64,000 bases of DNA. It comes from Mortierella sp. BCC40632. Lineage: Eukaryota; Mortierellomycota; Mortierellomycetes; Mortierellales; Mortierellaceae. The notes under the pieces were generated by a model, which saw only the letters and a program-made list of their open reading frames with translations, made no database searches and had not been told where the DNA came from. Shown in pieces: positions 22,447 to 34,316 of this stretch (position 1 is its first letter; each line of letters begins with the position of its first letter). A program made the position numbers and the translations under genes. The stretch lies in assembly GCA_011634665.1 (NCBI GenBank), contig WAEK01000006.1:1806501-1870500 (forward strand). The letters are read 5' to 3'.

Positions 22447-23344
22447 TCACATACATGCTCGCATACACCACACCTCCACACACATATGATTTCCAATATT
22501 TCGGAGGGGAGAGAGAGAGAAGGGGGGAAGTTTACCTGGCATGGCGAGCGAGATGTTCGCTTCGAGTAAAGACCATTCGACAATCTCCAAATCCAGTGCA
22601 CTGGAACAACTTTCCCTTGGGCCCATTTCTGACAATGGCTCCTCCTGTTGGGGGGATGGCTGCAGAGGTCGTGGTGGTGTCCGTGTTGGAGTTGGTGTTC
22701 GAGATGGCGGAACCTGTACCTGTACCTGAACCAGTACCTGTACCTGAGCCTGTTCCTGTACCTGTTCCTGTACCTGAACCTGTGCCTGCACTAGAACCAG
22801 TATGGACAGCATGATGACTTCTCGTCACGGATGCAGTCGACGACGATGGTGTCGAGCGACCTGTGGTACCATGATGAGGATGAGAATGCGGAGGACGATG
22901 ATGTTCAGACCGACTCGAGTGTGGAGAAGGAGATGGAGAGGGTGTTGGATGTTTATTGTAATGGTTGGTCAAACCATGGTGATGATTGGCTTCATACGCA
23001 GCTGCCTTGCTGTTGTTGACAATGTTGTTGTTGTTGTTGTTATTGTTGTTGTTATTGTCATTGGTTTTGTTGATATGATTTTGGTGGTCGATCATGCCAT
23101 TGGTGCCTGGGTTCGTGTCACGATCGACGACTCTATCGACAACGACGACGGCCTCGGCGGTCTTGGTCGTCTCATGGTCCGAGCTCAATGGTCGGCGATG
23201 ATGAGAAGGAAGGGAAGAAGGAGGAAGAGGGGGAGTTTGGTGAAGACCATGACCAAGAAGATGATTGTGATGTGGGTGGTCATTCTGTCGAAGCGCTTGT
23301 TGTTGCTCCATAGTGTGATGATACTTGATTGGCACGGCAGGCAT
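20150..23344 (-). CDS. C2H2 zinc-finger transcription factor (two fingers)
   Basis: Two exons, 23344-22536 and 21935-20150, give 864 residues. Two adjacent fingers span the intron. Finger 1 has C249, C255, H268 and H272, joined by the linker HTGEKP to finger 2 with C280, C285, H298 and H302. RSEHLARH and RFDNMVQH are the recognition helices; RSEHL followed by a RxDN helix is the pairing found in fungal stress and carbon regulators such as Usv1/Nsf1, Rgm1 and Adr1, whose targets are often STRE-like (CCCCT). The N-terminal 240 residues are rich in His, Asn and Ser, with an Asn run and a Gly-Thr repeat. The C-terminal 560 residues are Ser-rich and acidic, with a Gln run (plus 20952-20976). It is probably nuclear and DNA-binding; the targets are not known. 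Confidence 0.85.
22249..22298. repeat. (CT)n microsatellite in zinc-finger gene intron
   Basis: About 50 bp of CT in the 600-bp intron that splits the two fingers; GA on the coding strand. Confidence 0.95.
22398..22445. repeat. (CA)n microsatellite in zinc-finger gene intron
   Basis: About 48 bp of CA in the same intron. Confidence 0.95.
22705..22798 (-). repeat. Hexanucleotide array coding a Gly-Thr/Gly-Ser repeat
   Basis: Units related to GGTACA on the coding strand encode an alternating Gly-Thr/Gly-Ser tract in the zinc-finger protein, upstream of finger 1. Confidence 0.8.
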
Positions 23345-24610
23345 TGAGGTTCAAAAAAGAAAAGGCGAGGAGGGGAGAGAGAGGGGAAAAAAAGATAGTT
23401 GCACCAGGAAGAGGAAGAAGAGGAGGAGGAAGAGGGAAGAAGAGGGGGAGAGAGGGGAGGGGAGGAGGAGAGGGAGAAGCAGACAGGGCCCACCCTTTTC
23501 AAGCAATGTTGTTTTTTTTTTTTTTTTTTTTTTTTTTTTGGTTCCTGAAAAAAGTAGAAAAGAACGGAAAAGAAAGAGGCAGAGATGAGGAGGAGGAATA
23601 AGAGAAAGGAGAGTGAAAGAAAAAAAGAAAAAGAAAAAAAAGTGCAATTGATCTGACTGTGTAAGCTAGTTGGGGAGTGGAGAAGGAGAGAAAGAGAAAA
23701 GGAAAGAGAAAGAGAACAGGCGATGGGACAGGTCGCGTCTTGATCCAGCAAGAGTCTTGTTCCGGAGGTAGTGAGAAGCGAGGAAGGATCGATGGAAGGA
23801 AGGAAGGAAGGGTGATGAGGTTAGGGATTGAGTAGTGACGAGCGATGGTAGTGATGGGTGACCTCAGAGTCTGAATGTGGCTACGAGAAAGTGTCCGAGA
23901 GAGCAGCAGGAGGTGAAAGAGGAGAGAGGAAGAAAAAAGAGAGGATGATAAAGAGAAAGAAACAAGAAGAAAAAAAACAAATGAGGAAAGAAGTAGCAGC
24001 AGATACCACAGTAGCAGCAGAGAGAAAGGAGAGATTCAGGAACCGTGACTTGCAGCACAGCAGGATTGACAGCCAGGGCGGCAGCAAAGAGAAAGAGAGA
24101 AAGAAAGAAAAAAAGAGAGAGAGAGAGAGAGAGAAAAGAAAGAAAGAAAGAGAGAGAGAGGGAGGGAGAGAGACTTTTTCCTTTTTCTGGTCTACCCCTG
24201 TGTGTACACTTCTTTTCTCTTTGCACTCTGACAAAAGTGGAGGAGAACGGGGATTCAGAGAATGTGAACAGCCCTACCAAGTATGGATGTGGGAGGAAGA
24301 GAAGCAGTTTGGGCACGCGTTGGGCTAGGTTTGAATCTGCAAGAGAGTAAGAGAGAGTAAGAGAAAGAGAATGTGTGTGTGTGGGAAGGATGAATGTGGG
24401 TGGGTGTAGTGTGGATAGAAGAGTGGCCGACCTGTTCCAGGGGCGGAGAGACAGTGAGCAGACGAGGTTGAGTCGAAAAAAAAAAAGAAAGAAAGAAGGG
24501 GATCGATCCGTCTGTGTCCAGGTAGGAGTGCGTGTCAAAGGTAGGGGGGATGAATGGAGAAAAAAGGGAAAGAGAGAGAAAGAGAGAAAGAGGAGGGGAG
24601 CTGGTGCCTG

Positions 24611-24665
<55 letters not shown>

Positions 24666-26739
24666 GAGACAGAGAAAGAGAAAGTACTGCAAAGTGGAAA
24701 AAATAGGACAAGGTAAAAAAGGGGGAGTGAGGATAGATAGACAATGAAGTGGGTCGGTGTGCCACTCTTCCCGTCGTGCAACACAGGTGCTCTTCAGCGA
24801 CAGCGGCAGCAAACAACAGTAGTGGCAAAGAGCCGCCTGGCCACCCTACTGACGAAGGCACGGTTCACAAGGCTCCCTAGCTCACAAGAGATATGTTGTG
24901 GTCTGGGCACGATATGCATCCAAAGACAAATGCATGAACAATGACATGCTGTTGTTGTTGTTGTTATTGTTGTTGTGGTCGCTCTTCCCCCCATCTTGTT
25001 CACTTTCATGACCCCACAGTGTGAAAAGCAAGTCGCTTGACGTCAGCTTGCACTCCAACGAACGCTTTTCTCCTTCCTCCTTCCCTCCCTCCCCCTCCCC
25101 CCGATACTTCGAATCCCCTCAAGGAAAGAAAGGACAAGAGTGTATGAGGGCGAGGGATGGCCTGAAGAATGGTAAAAGACCAAAGGAGAGGATGAGAGAG
25201 AAGCCAGGTCTACAACAGGTTGACCAAAGGTCTAGGGGGTGGGGGAATAAGAGGAGTAGGGTGGAAGAAGAAGAGGAAGGAGGAGGGGGTGGGGGTGAGA
25301 GGCATAGAGTTGCAGGCAGAGCATGTCCAAGGCGCGAGAGGGGACCAAAGGGGAGAGAGAGAGAGAGAGAGAGAGTGTGTGTGTGTGTGTGTATGTGTTT
25401 GTGTGAAGAGACGCTCGAGGTGTGAGAAAAGGACGCAGGTGAGTTATGGATCTTTAGCCAGTATGAGCTTTTTCCACTCCACCATGTATCCCACATCACG
25501 ACAGGCGGATTCAGGGGAAAGAGGTTGGGCGACAGGACAAAGTAGGCAAAAAAAAGTGGGTGTGAGTGTGCCAAGGACAGGGTCGAGACAAGGGGCGGGG
25601 CGAGGATGTACCCAAAGCCTGCAGCCCCAGGATGAGGAAAAGAAAGAAAGAAAGAAAGAAAGAAAAAGAAAAAAGGGTCAAGGGGGCGAGGGCGAGGAAC
25701 AACAGCTGTAGCAACAGTATTCGTCGTGCCAACAATACCAAATAACACAAAGGAAACACGATGGTATTGCAGCTGCAAGGTACGCTTCGTCGCGTCGAAA
25801 AAAAAACGGTACTCTTGGGCAGGCACAAGTCTGATGACTGAACTTGGCTTCGAGACACCACAACAAGGTTTAGGTGGAAGCAGCAGCTGTTTGCAGGACA
25901 ACAGGATTCTTTCCCTTCCTTGTCGATAGCCAAGTCCAAGTGAATGTAGTGAGCAGCTCTGGCTAGGCACCGAGCGGTCGAGAGGGGACAGCGGTCGTAT
26001 GGGGAGTAGCCAGGGGGGAGGGGAGAGAGAAGGAGTGGAGGAGGAGGAGGAGGAGGAGGAGGAGGAGGAGCTGATCGAACGCTGATCGGCTGCTGATCTG
26101 TTGCTGATCTGCAAGAGAACGCGACACGATGAGGAGGCGGTGCGACGGAGAGAGAATTATTATTATTATATTATTATTGTTTTTTTTTCAATCATTCAAA
26201 GCGCGTACCAGATCTGGATGGCGGAGATCCAGGACGAAAGGGCGTGGAGCAGGTGTGGGGGTGGCAAGCAGAGCGGAGGAAATAAAAAGGAGACGCTGCG
26301 AGTCGTGGCGAGTGTCGAGGTTGTCTGAGGAGGTCGGGGAGGGAGATAGAGTGAGGGTGAAAGAGGGTGGTGTGTGTGTGTGTGTGTGTGTCTGTGTGTG
26401 TGTGTGTGTATGGGTGTGGGTGTGGGTGTGGGTGAGAGGAGTGGTAGAGAACGGTCGAGGCAGGGAAAGGGGGAGAAGAAGAAGGGGTGGGGATAAAGAA
26501 TATAGGCAGAGAGGCAGCCGAAGGCAAAAGCCTGCAGCGTGTAGCCGATCGAGAGATGAAAAGAGAAAGAGAAAGAGAAGCAGAAAGAGAGAGGAGAGAG
26601 ACAGGGAAAGGGAGGTTGGAGAGTGTAATAGGAAACAAAGAAGAAAAGAAAGAAAGAAAGAGCATGCGTGCACCTCGTTCAAGGCTTTTCCTGTTCCTGC
26701 GGCGTCCTTGTTTTCATTATTATTGCTATTATTATTTGG

Positions 26740-26781
<42 letters not shown>

Positions 26782-27516
26782 CCCACCTCCAATGGTCCTG
26801 ACAAAGACAACAGCAACATTGCCCCCCGAAGCATAAGACCGACGACGCCCGTTGTTTGTCCTTGTTTCTGTGTCTCTGTAGCAATGGGCATGGGCCTTGA
26901 CCTTGGTCTGGCGGACGCGACGGGCCAAGGCAAAGGCGATCGCGACCACCCTCAAAGCCTCGCCATTGGCCCAGTTGCAATTCTGTCCGTGTTGCTCTTG
27001 CGCTTGGCCCTCCGCGTGCGGTCTCTGCTAGTTTCTGCCAACACGACACCTGCCCGTGTCGGCGGTCATCGCCCTCCTGGACCTTCTCTGTCTCTCCTGT
27101 TCTCCTGTCCTCCAGACTGCATAATGCAGGCGAGGACAGAGGAGAAAGAGAAAAAAAAATGTTCCAATAATGGCCAATGAGATGCTATCCCACTGCATCC
27201 TTGCGACCACGTCTGTCCAAATGTTTTTGGCGGGAAGTGGCCTGTGGCCAACAAAGGGGGAGGTAGAAGACGAGGAGGAAGAGGAGGAGGAGGAGGAGAG
27301 GAAGAGGAGGCAGACAACAGTGGCGGTAGAGGGGAACAAAAGGAGGAAGGACAAGAGTTGGCTGTGCAACCCCATGGGATGTGGCTCGTACTAAAGCTAG
27401 GCCTCAAAGATTCGCCCAAAGACACAGACAAGAGCCTTTCTAACATGGGACCACTGCCTACTCCATAACATTTTAATCGCTCAACAATATGCTGCATCAT
27501 CCGCCATAGTAACTGT
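23345..27516. other. Gene-poor low-complexity region, 4.2 kb
   Basis: 23345-24720 is strongly GA-rich on + and is probably the CT-rich leader and promoter of the zinc-finger gene. It is followed by (GA)n (24618-24661), (TTG)n (24950-24975), GT runs (25374-25394 and 26371-26409), (GAG)n (26036-26069) and a T-run (26749-26781). Many open frames cross the repeats but none shows a recognisable domain or a consistent splice model. A small unrecognised gene within 25440-25960 or 26820-27180 cannot be ruled out. Confidence 0.45.
24618..24661. repeat. (GA)n microsatellite
   Basis: About 44 bp of perfect GA repeats in the GA-rich region upstream of the zinc-finger gene. Confidence 0.95.
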
Positions 27517-28802
27517 CTATTCTGTTGCGCCTGCGGGCGAACCGTTGTTTGCTGACGCTTTGCCCACAAGAACAATAGCATCCTCGTCACCTCTGAAAAG
27601 ATCGCCCGTCTTGCGTGAGTACTGCTTTGTGTTCACAGGGATCGTCTTGGACCCGTTGAATCTCGATAGCGTGAACGACTCGGGGACATCGTCAATCTCC
27701 TGGAAACGTTGGAATGTGTCGACATGTGAATAAATGTGTTATTAAGTGCAGGGCTCGCCTGTCTGCTACATCCCCTTGATCCACACTAGTCGACTCTTAA
27801 CCTTGAGTCAATATGAACACACTTCTTACCTCCCGGATAAGCATTATAGTCCGCTCAATCGAGTCGTCTGCCTGGGCAAAGATGGATCCTAGGAGGTTCT
27901 CGTCGGAGACTGACTGAGAGTAGACGAGAATCTCCTTATCTGCTACAGCACAGGGACAAAGGTAGTGAAAGACATCAAATCGGAGACGTTAGAGTGGTGC
28001 CTGTAGCATCCAGTCAATTGGAGGAGCGGCTCTGGCCTAATGACATTGTGGCCTTGACCCATCGAAGGAGCGGATATGGTTACCAATACTGTCCGGTCCA
28101 GGGGCGGTGGCTTTGGCTGCGGAGGCCGAGGCTGCGGTGGCGGGTTTGGCTGGTTGGCGACCAGGCTCGATCTTGGGCAGGACCGCACTCGAGCCGAGCG
28201 AAGGGTTGGACAGTGCAAATGCCTCTTGGTTCAGCTTGGGATCCTCGGTCGAGCCCTCGGGCATGGACCAGATCTTGGCCAGGTCGGGCTGTGCAAGATA
28301 CGACGGCACGAAGGTGCTCTGGTTCGCCTCTTCTGCGGCTGGCTCCTGGAATTGTTTACCAAACAGCGCACAGATCTCTGGCTTCTTTGCCAGGTCCTCG
28401 GCCAGTTCGCCCTTTTTAGTGAGAATATCCTTACGGGCGCCTCGCATCAGCAGAGCGCGGACAATGGGTTCATTTCCGCGGTGCGACGCCCAGTGGAGTG
28501 CTGTCCTGGAGCAAGTGCGTGAATCCTGGTTAGTGGACGAGCCCCGAGTTGGAGTTGGGATGCGAGTGGACAGAGGGCCTACCATCCGTTCATGGCGTTC
28601 TGGCCATTGATATTGACCCCGCTCTGGCAGTAGTGAAGCACGGCCTTGAGATTGCCGATGGCGGCCATTTCATGCAGGTCGTTGATTCTGTGAAAGAAAG
28701 AGAGATAATGATGATGATGAGGTGAGGATTGACAAAAGAGGGACATCCCGATGGTTACGGCACAGACATGGGTGGAGTTGCGTACCTCATATCCAAATCC
28801 AT
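27517..28802 (-). CDS. ANKRD40-like ankyrin-repeat protein
   Basis: Five exons in order: 28802-28786 (17 nt, MDLDM plus 2 nt), 28687-28583, 28505-28084, 27942-27830 and 27699-27517, giving 279 residues. Residues 6-70 form two ankyrin repeats: NDLHEMAAIGNLKAVLHYCQ, then GQNAMNGWTALHWASHRGN and VRALLMRGARKDILTKKGE. The pattern, including the second-repeat NGWTALHWA and the following FVPSYLAQPDL block, is that of metazoan ANKRD40. A Pro/Ala-rich linker follows, then a conserved C-terminal domain (VYSQSVSDENLLGSIF to DDAIVLV), which in ANKRD40 resembles a ubiquitin-like fold. The molecular role of the family is poorly known. All splice phases agree, including the 17-nt coding first exon. Confidence 0.8.
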
Positions 28803-29182
28803 GATGAATGCCTTTCTTCTTGTTTTTTATGAATGTGATCCTTGGGAATGTGCGATCTGCTTTGCGAGCCCTGACCTGGCCCTGGTTTGGTGGGCGATGT
28901 ATAATGTTCACCAGCCAGAATGAGGCTTGGGGTTGAAGGGGAGAGAGAGAGAGAGAGAAAGAAAGGCAGTCCTCGGTATACGCTTGTGTTATCTGACAAA
29001 ATCTGGTATAGGGACTAGCAAACCATGGTCCCATCAAAGGGTTACACTTTGACACACATTTCCGACCAAAATCAAAGAGCATTGCTGAACCATGCTACAC
29101 AATTGCGAATAGCTTGATTTCTTTTTAACTGTGGTTGATATATATATATATATATGTTTTTTTTTTTTTTTTTTTTTTTTTT

Positions 29183-29183
<1 letters not shown>

Positions 29184-29272
<89 letters not shown>
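29184..29272. repeat. (GA)n microsatellite, longest pure GA run in window
   Basis: About 88 bp of GA, preceded by a 26-bp T-run at 29158-29183. It starts about 380 bp upstream of the ANKRD40-like ATG. Confidence 0.95.
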
Positions 29273-29276
<4 letters not shown>

Positions 29277-29539
29277 AAGAAAGAGAGAAAGATGGTATAT
29301 CAACTCCAGACACGCGAGTCTAGAGAGATTACACCAATTGCTTTGAAAAACTTCAATAGTAGGATAGAAGCTGGTAGTTTAACATATACTAATGATTTGG
29401 AGATGTTGGACATTCACACTAGTCAGAGAATTATCGCATTCGATTATCCCATGGACAGACGCCTTCATAAGCAATACCTATTGTTTCTTGACTTGCTACT
29501 TTTCATCCTCTAGTAGGTTCTCGGTTTCAAAAAGCTTTT

Positions 29540-30003
29540 CTAAGGGATAGGGAATGCCGGCGCCAGTAGAACATGATGCCATGTGCAGTTGAAGATCTTT
29601 ACTGACGGGAATACATATCCAGCAGTGTTCATCTCTAGCTTACCCTTGCCTGAATTAACGACTTTAGGAGCCTAGTTGAAATTGAGTCTACTTCTTACAG
29701 GCTCTCCGCTTTGATCCTGAAAATCATTGATATGGACTTGCAGCGCAGGGTCCCCCGACATTTCTTGAAATTTTTATGTAAAAACAAATACTTGACGGCA
29801 ACATTTTCTCTTCAGCGCCATTAGGTTTCGTGAGGCGACCTGTCATCATTGTCGATCCTTGCTGGGTATATACACTTGATTCCATCTCCGCGACGACGCG
29901 TATTGTCAGATTCAACTCTCAACTACCTATTTTTATGCTCGTCTTTCTTGAGTTCTACCAGGTGAAATGTGTTGTGATTTGAGACTTGTGGTTCCTTAGC
30001 CAT
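29540..30003 (-). pseudogene. Possible degenerate coding sequence, unknown family
   Basis: The minus strand opens with MAKEPQVSNHNTFHLVELKK and runs on in protein-like blocks that need frame changes or skip in-frame stops. Later pieces are GDPALQVHINDFQDQSGEP, then after a TAG, GKGKLEMNTAGYVFPSVK and NCTWHHVLLAPAFPIP. The block lies in AT-richer, non-repetitive DNA unlike the low-complexity surroundings. It may be a decayed gene or an intron-containing gene I cannot model. I recognise no domain. Confidence 0.3.
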
Positions 30004-30654
30004 GCTTTGAATTGACTTTGGAGTAGAGTGAGCTGGATCAAAGAAGCACTCGGATCAATGCCAAGACTCTTTGCTCTTTCTTAGCTGGCTCTTAGCTCCC
30101 AAGTTCTTAATCTTCTCAGCCTTGAAAAGCACAAGGCATCGCAGGGGGCTGATTGCCGGCTCCACTCTTGCAACCAAGCCAAGAAAGGAGGCGCCTGGTT
30201 CCTGATTTCTGCACTGGCTCAGTATCAGTTTGCATCCGAGAGAGTTGCTCTTCCTGTTTTCTCTTTCTCATTGCACAATAGGCGCCCTAGCATGTAAAGC
30301 AATGGACAGGCGGTGAGTTTTTTGTTGTGGCGAGTGGAAAGTCAATCGATACAGTGCCCTAACATCTCTTTCAAGATCTCTTGCAATTCTTGCTCCAATG
30401 AGGCGTCAACAGGTGATTCATCTTGCCTTGCTCGCTATCTAAAAAGAAACCGCTGCTCCACGTGACTGACTCCCTCCCTCCGTGTGACAGCGACTGACCA
30501 GCTGCCGACTCGCACTCACCACTCACTCACCAAGACACTCTCTCACCCCTTCTCTGCTTCTCTCCTCCTCCTTCTTTCCTTTCTTCTCCTCGTCCTCCTC
30601 TTGTCTCTGTTCTTCGTTGGCCAGATAGGAAGGACATATCACATTCCGACCCTC

Positions 30655-30949
30655 CTCTGCACCCTTTCTCTCTCTCACTCTCTCTCACTTTTTCTTTTCT
30701 TTCTTTCTTCCTTTCACCCTTTCTTCTCTGCACTCTTTGTGTTTGTCCTCCGCCTTACCTGCCGCCACTTGCCCTGCGCCTTTCATTCTCCCAACAAGCT
30801 GCATCACTTGCACAAACGCACAGAGACTCTCTTTCTTTCTCTCTTTCTCTTTTGGGGCTGCTGCTGCTACTGCTACTGCTGCTGCTGCTACTTTCCATCA
30901 TCCGTTTTTATTTTCTTTCACCCCTGCTGCTGTGGAGGAGCAGAGTCTT

Positions 30950-30980
<31 letters not shown>

Positions 30981-31036
30981 TTCTCTCTCTCTCTCCTTTT
31001 GTCTGTACGCTTGGCTGCTCCTTTCTTTCTTTTCTT

Positions 31037-31068
<32 letters not shown>

Positions 31069-31500
31069 CTCCCCCCACTCTCTTTCTTACTCTCAGCACC
31101 ATCTCTTTCTTGCTTTCAACACCATCTCTTTCTTAGCCCTGACCATCACCGCCACTATCCTAACCCTCCAGAACCTTGCAGCCCCGTGCTCCTATTGACC
31201 CTGCAACAACAGCAACAGCAACAGCAACAGCAACAGAAGCAGTAGTGGAGAGCCACACACCCTGGGGCCTTTCACTCCGCTGTTAATTTCTTGACCCTCT
31301 CCCTCTCCCTTCCCCTTCCCCAGCTCTCTTTCGCTTCACCGGGGCTTACCTCATTGTCTCGCCCAGCACACACAGAGCCAGCAACACCGAACACCCTGTG
31401 CTCTCTCTCTCACCCCGTTTTCTTTTGCTCATCCAGTCGAATCACCTTTTTTTTTCTTCTTCTCTTCATTTCTCCAACCAGCCTGTAAAGCCTGCAGGAA
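30655..31500 (+). promoter_or_regulatory. CT-rich leader region of the RSPRY1-like gene
   Basis: About 850 bp of almost unbroken pyrimidine-rich sequence on the coding strand, with CTT/CTC repeats and (CAACAG)n near 31203-31237. It ends just before the first ATG. Core promoter elements are not evident. Confidence 0.4.
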
Positions 31501-31560
31501 CGACGACAACGACAACGAGTGCCGACAAAGACGACGACGGAGCAAAAGCGCTAGCAGATC

Positions 31561-34285
31561 ATGAACAGGATGGCAGCGCGGCTGCTGGAGCGGGTCTTTG
31601 TCAAGGTCCATATCCGGGCGGCGTGGAACAAGCTTCACAATATCACTGAGCAAGGCGAGCTCTCGTCTGCGCTCGAGTCGTTGATCCACCTGACCGCAAC
31701 AGGTACGTCGCAGCCCCTCACAATCCACTTTTCTCTTTCTCTCTCTCTCTTCTCTCTCTCTCTCTCTCCCTCTCTCTCTCTCTCCCTCTCTCTCACCAAC
31801 CGCAATGCGACGCCACAGACATCGCCACTACACAAGCTGCACTGCCCTTTTTTTTTTTTTTTTTTTCTCTTTTGCCGGGGCTGGGTGAGCTCTTGCGACC
31901 TAAAAGGACCATTACATCTCCTGGGCGACCCTTTTTTTTTTTTTTTTACTTTTTTCTACTTCTTTCTCTCTTTCTCCTATCCGGAATTTTCATACTTCAG
32001 GAACCTGCACTATCTGGACAGAACTGGAACTGCGGTTGTGTGGCCATCGACTTCATCTCACTGCATGGACATAAGCGTGGTGGGTAGAACAAAAGGACTA
32101 ACATGAATGGCTCTCTCTCTCTCTCCTTTCTTCCTCTGTACGTGTGATGCGTGATGTGTGTATGTGAATGCTATCGAATGAATGATGATCAGACTCTTCC
32201 TATTGTGAGCTTATTGGTGTCATGGTCGATATGATATCGACTGATAGCCTTGGGATTGCCGCGCCGTTCCTCTGCCACATCATCGACATGGCAGCCCTAC
32301 CTTCACAACAGACCACTCGAAGAATGTCTCAACAATTGCTATCAAAATGTGATCCAGGTGAGAGTCTACATTCACACATAAACGCCCCTTCCGATCTCTA
32401 ACACATATCTCCACACATACACACTGCACCATGCGGCAACCCATGCACGCACGCATGGGCGCATTTCATGCAACGACCAAAGGGGGCTCTCTCTTTTTTT
32501 TTTTTTTTTTTTTTTTTGTTTTCATGATTCCCCTGGCTGGCAGTCAATGATAAACAACTAAATCTCTCCAAAAAAAATCCCGCTAGGTGGTCTGGCTCGA
32601 CTTCGATCCAAGAAAAAGAACAAACCCGCAGCAGCATTGATCTGGAGTGTGCTCGCCAACCGACTTGCAGGAGAAATGAGCTCGATCCTCTTTTCAGATG
32701 CTGTCTGTGGATGTTTATTGAACAATATTGAGAACGATCCAGATATGCTCTGCAAAGTCTTTTCTATCATTGCACTTGAAAAGTTTAGTCTGACGGGGCT
32801 TTGTAAGGCTCGGATCATGCGTACACCGATCCGACGTCTTTTGAGGGATACTGCCAATATGTCGACGTTTGGTTTGACGGATCAAGAGGAGATTGCGGGA
32901 ATCATGCAAGCCAAGTTTTGTGCCGAGTGGTCATTACGAAACATTTTTCGAGATAATTCACAACAGGTAGGACGAAATGAATTGCCTTTTTTTTTTTTTT
33001 TTTTTTTTTCCTTTCATACTGTATCTCGTTGAAACTAACAGATATGTCTGCACCTTTTCTCCTTTCTTTCTTTCCTTCCTTCATTATAAACCCCATCTTA
33101 GGAGTCGACAGAGATCCAAGGCGACGCCTCACAAATGAACTCGATTTCACTGCCAGAAGAAACTAAACGGCCCGTAGGACCCAAGACCGCCAATATTAAC
33201 GTAATGCTCAACACCCTGGATGCAACCCGGCATTGGAAGGTCTCTGAAGATGGTCTATCGATTCGAAACGATGGCTCGACTTTTGAGTCCATTCGCTCCA
33301 CCAAGAGTGTGACTTGTGGTAAATGGTATTACGAGATCACACTTGTCACGGCGGGCATCATGCAGATCGGATGGGCTACTGCTCACTGCCAGTTCTCGCC
33401 CGAGGAAGGGACTGGTATTGGCGATGACATGGTAAGAATCATGTTGATGAACTTGGAAGAGTGTACTAGATATGTGTATTTATCCTTGCCGATCTAACTC
33501 TGTAGTGTTATTTTTTTTTTTTTTTTTACTGGATTGCTTATAGTATGGGTTCGCATACGATGGTTGCCGAAATCTGGTCTGGGCAGACGGAGATTCGGAT
33601 CCTTATGGAGATTCGGAGCCATGGCGACCAGGAGATGTCTTGGGCTTTTATTTGGATATCGACAATGCCGTCATGGAATGTTTTATTAACGGAAAAGGTC
33701 TAGGGCCGATTTCACCACTCTCGAAGGAACATTTGGAGATTCAAGCCGTTGCAGGTTATTACCCGGCCCTTTCGTTCACCTCATTTCAACAGGCAACGGT
33801 CAACTTTGGTGCAACTCCTTTCAAGTAGGTGAAGGCGACTGTAGTAGGGGAAAAAAGAAAGAAAGAAAGAAAGAAAGAAAAATGAAAAATGAAAAAAGAA
33901 AGGGAGGGGACTGAATCTTAACGACATTTTTTTTTTTTTTTTTTTTTTTTATGTTATCTCTAGATACCCACCGGCAGCTCTACCTTGGAGAAACCTGAAT
34001 GACAATGCGACCATCAGTGAAGAGATGAGAAAGGCCATTGTGCGGCCACGAAGCGATAGCATTCATGGCCGTATTATGCTGGATCCAATCACGGGTGTTC
34101 GTTTGCCCACCATGGCGGAAGAAGAAAGTGAGATTGATTATAGTCTCTTGTGTACGATTTGCTGTGATCACACGGCTACAGTAACCCTTCAGCCCTGTGG
34201 ACATGATGGATTGTGTGTCCAATGCGCCTATTCACTTGATATGTGGTATGTTTAGAAGAGTATCCCCATGATGGCATGTCTCTGC

Positions 34286-34316
<31 letters not shown>

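Larger units (their letters stand above)
28803..31560. other. Gene-poor region between ANKRD40-like and RSPRY1-like genes
   Basis: Contains a T-run plus (GA)n (29158-29272), an AT-richer non-repetitive block (29290-30470) with a possible degenerate gene, and a C/T-rich stretch (30480-31500) that is probably the leader of the RSPRY1-like gene. No intact gene recognised. Confidence 0.5.

Noticed and set aside
30484..31245. 253-codon open frame on the plus strand
   Set aside because: Pure CT-rich low complexity; better read as the leader of the RSPRY1-like gene.
31975..32080. Extra exon in RSPRY1-like intron 1
   Set aside because: In the required phase it hits a stop, and exons 1 and 2 already join in phase with family-like sequence.
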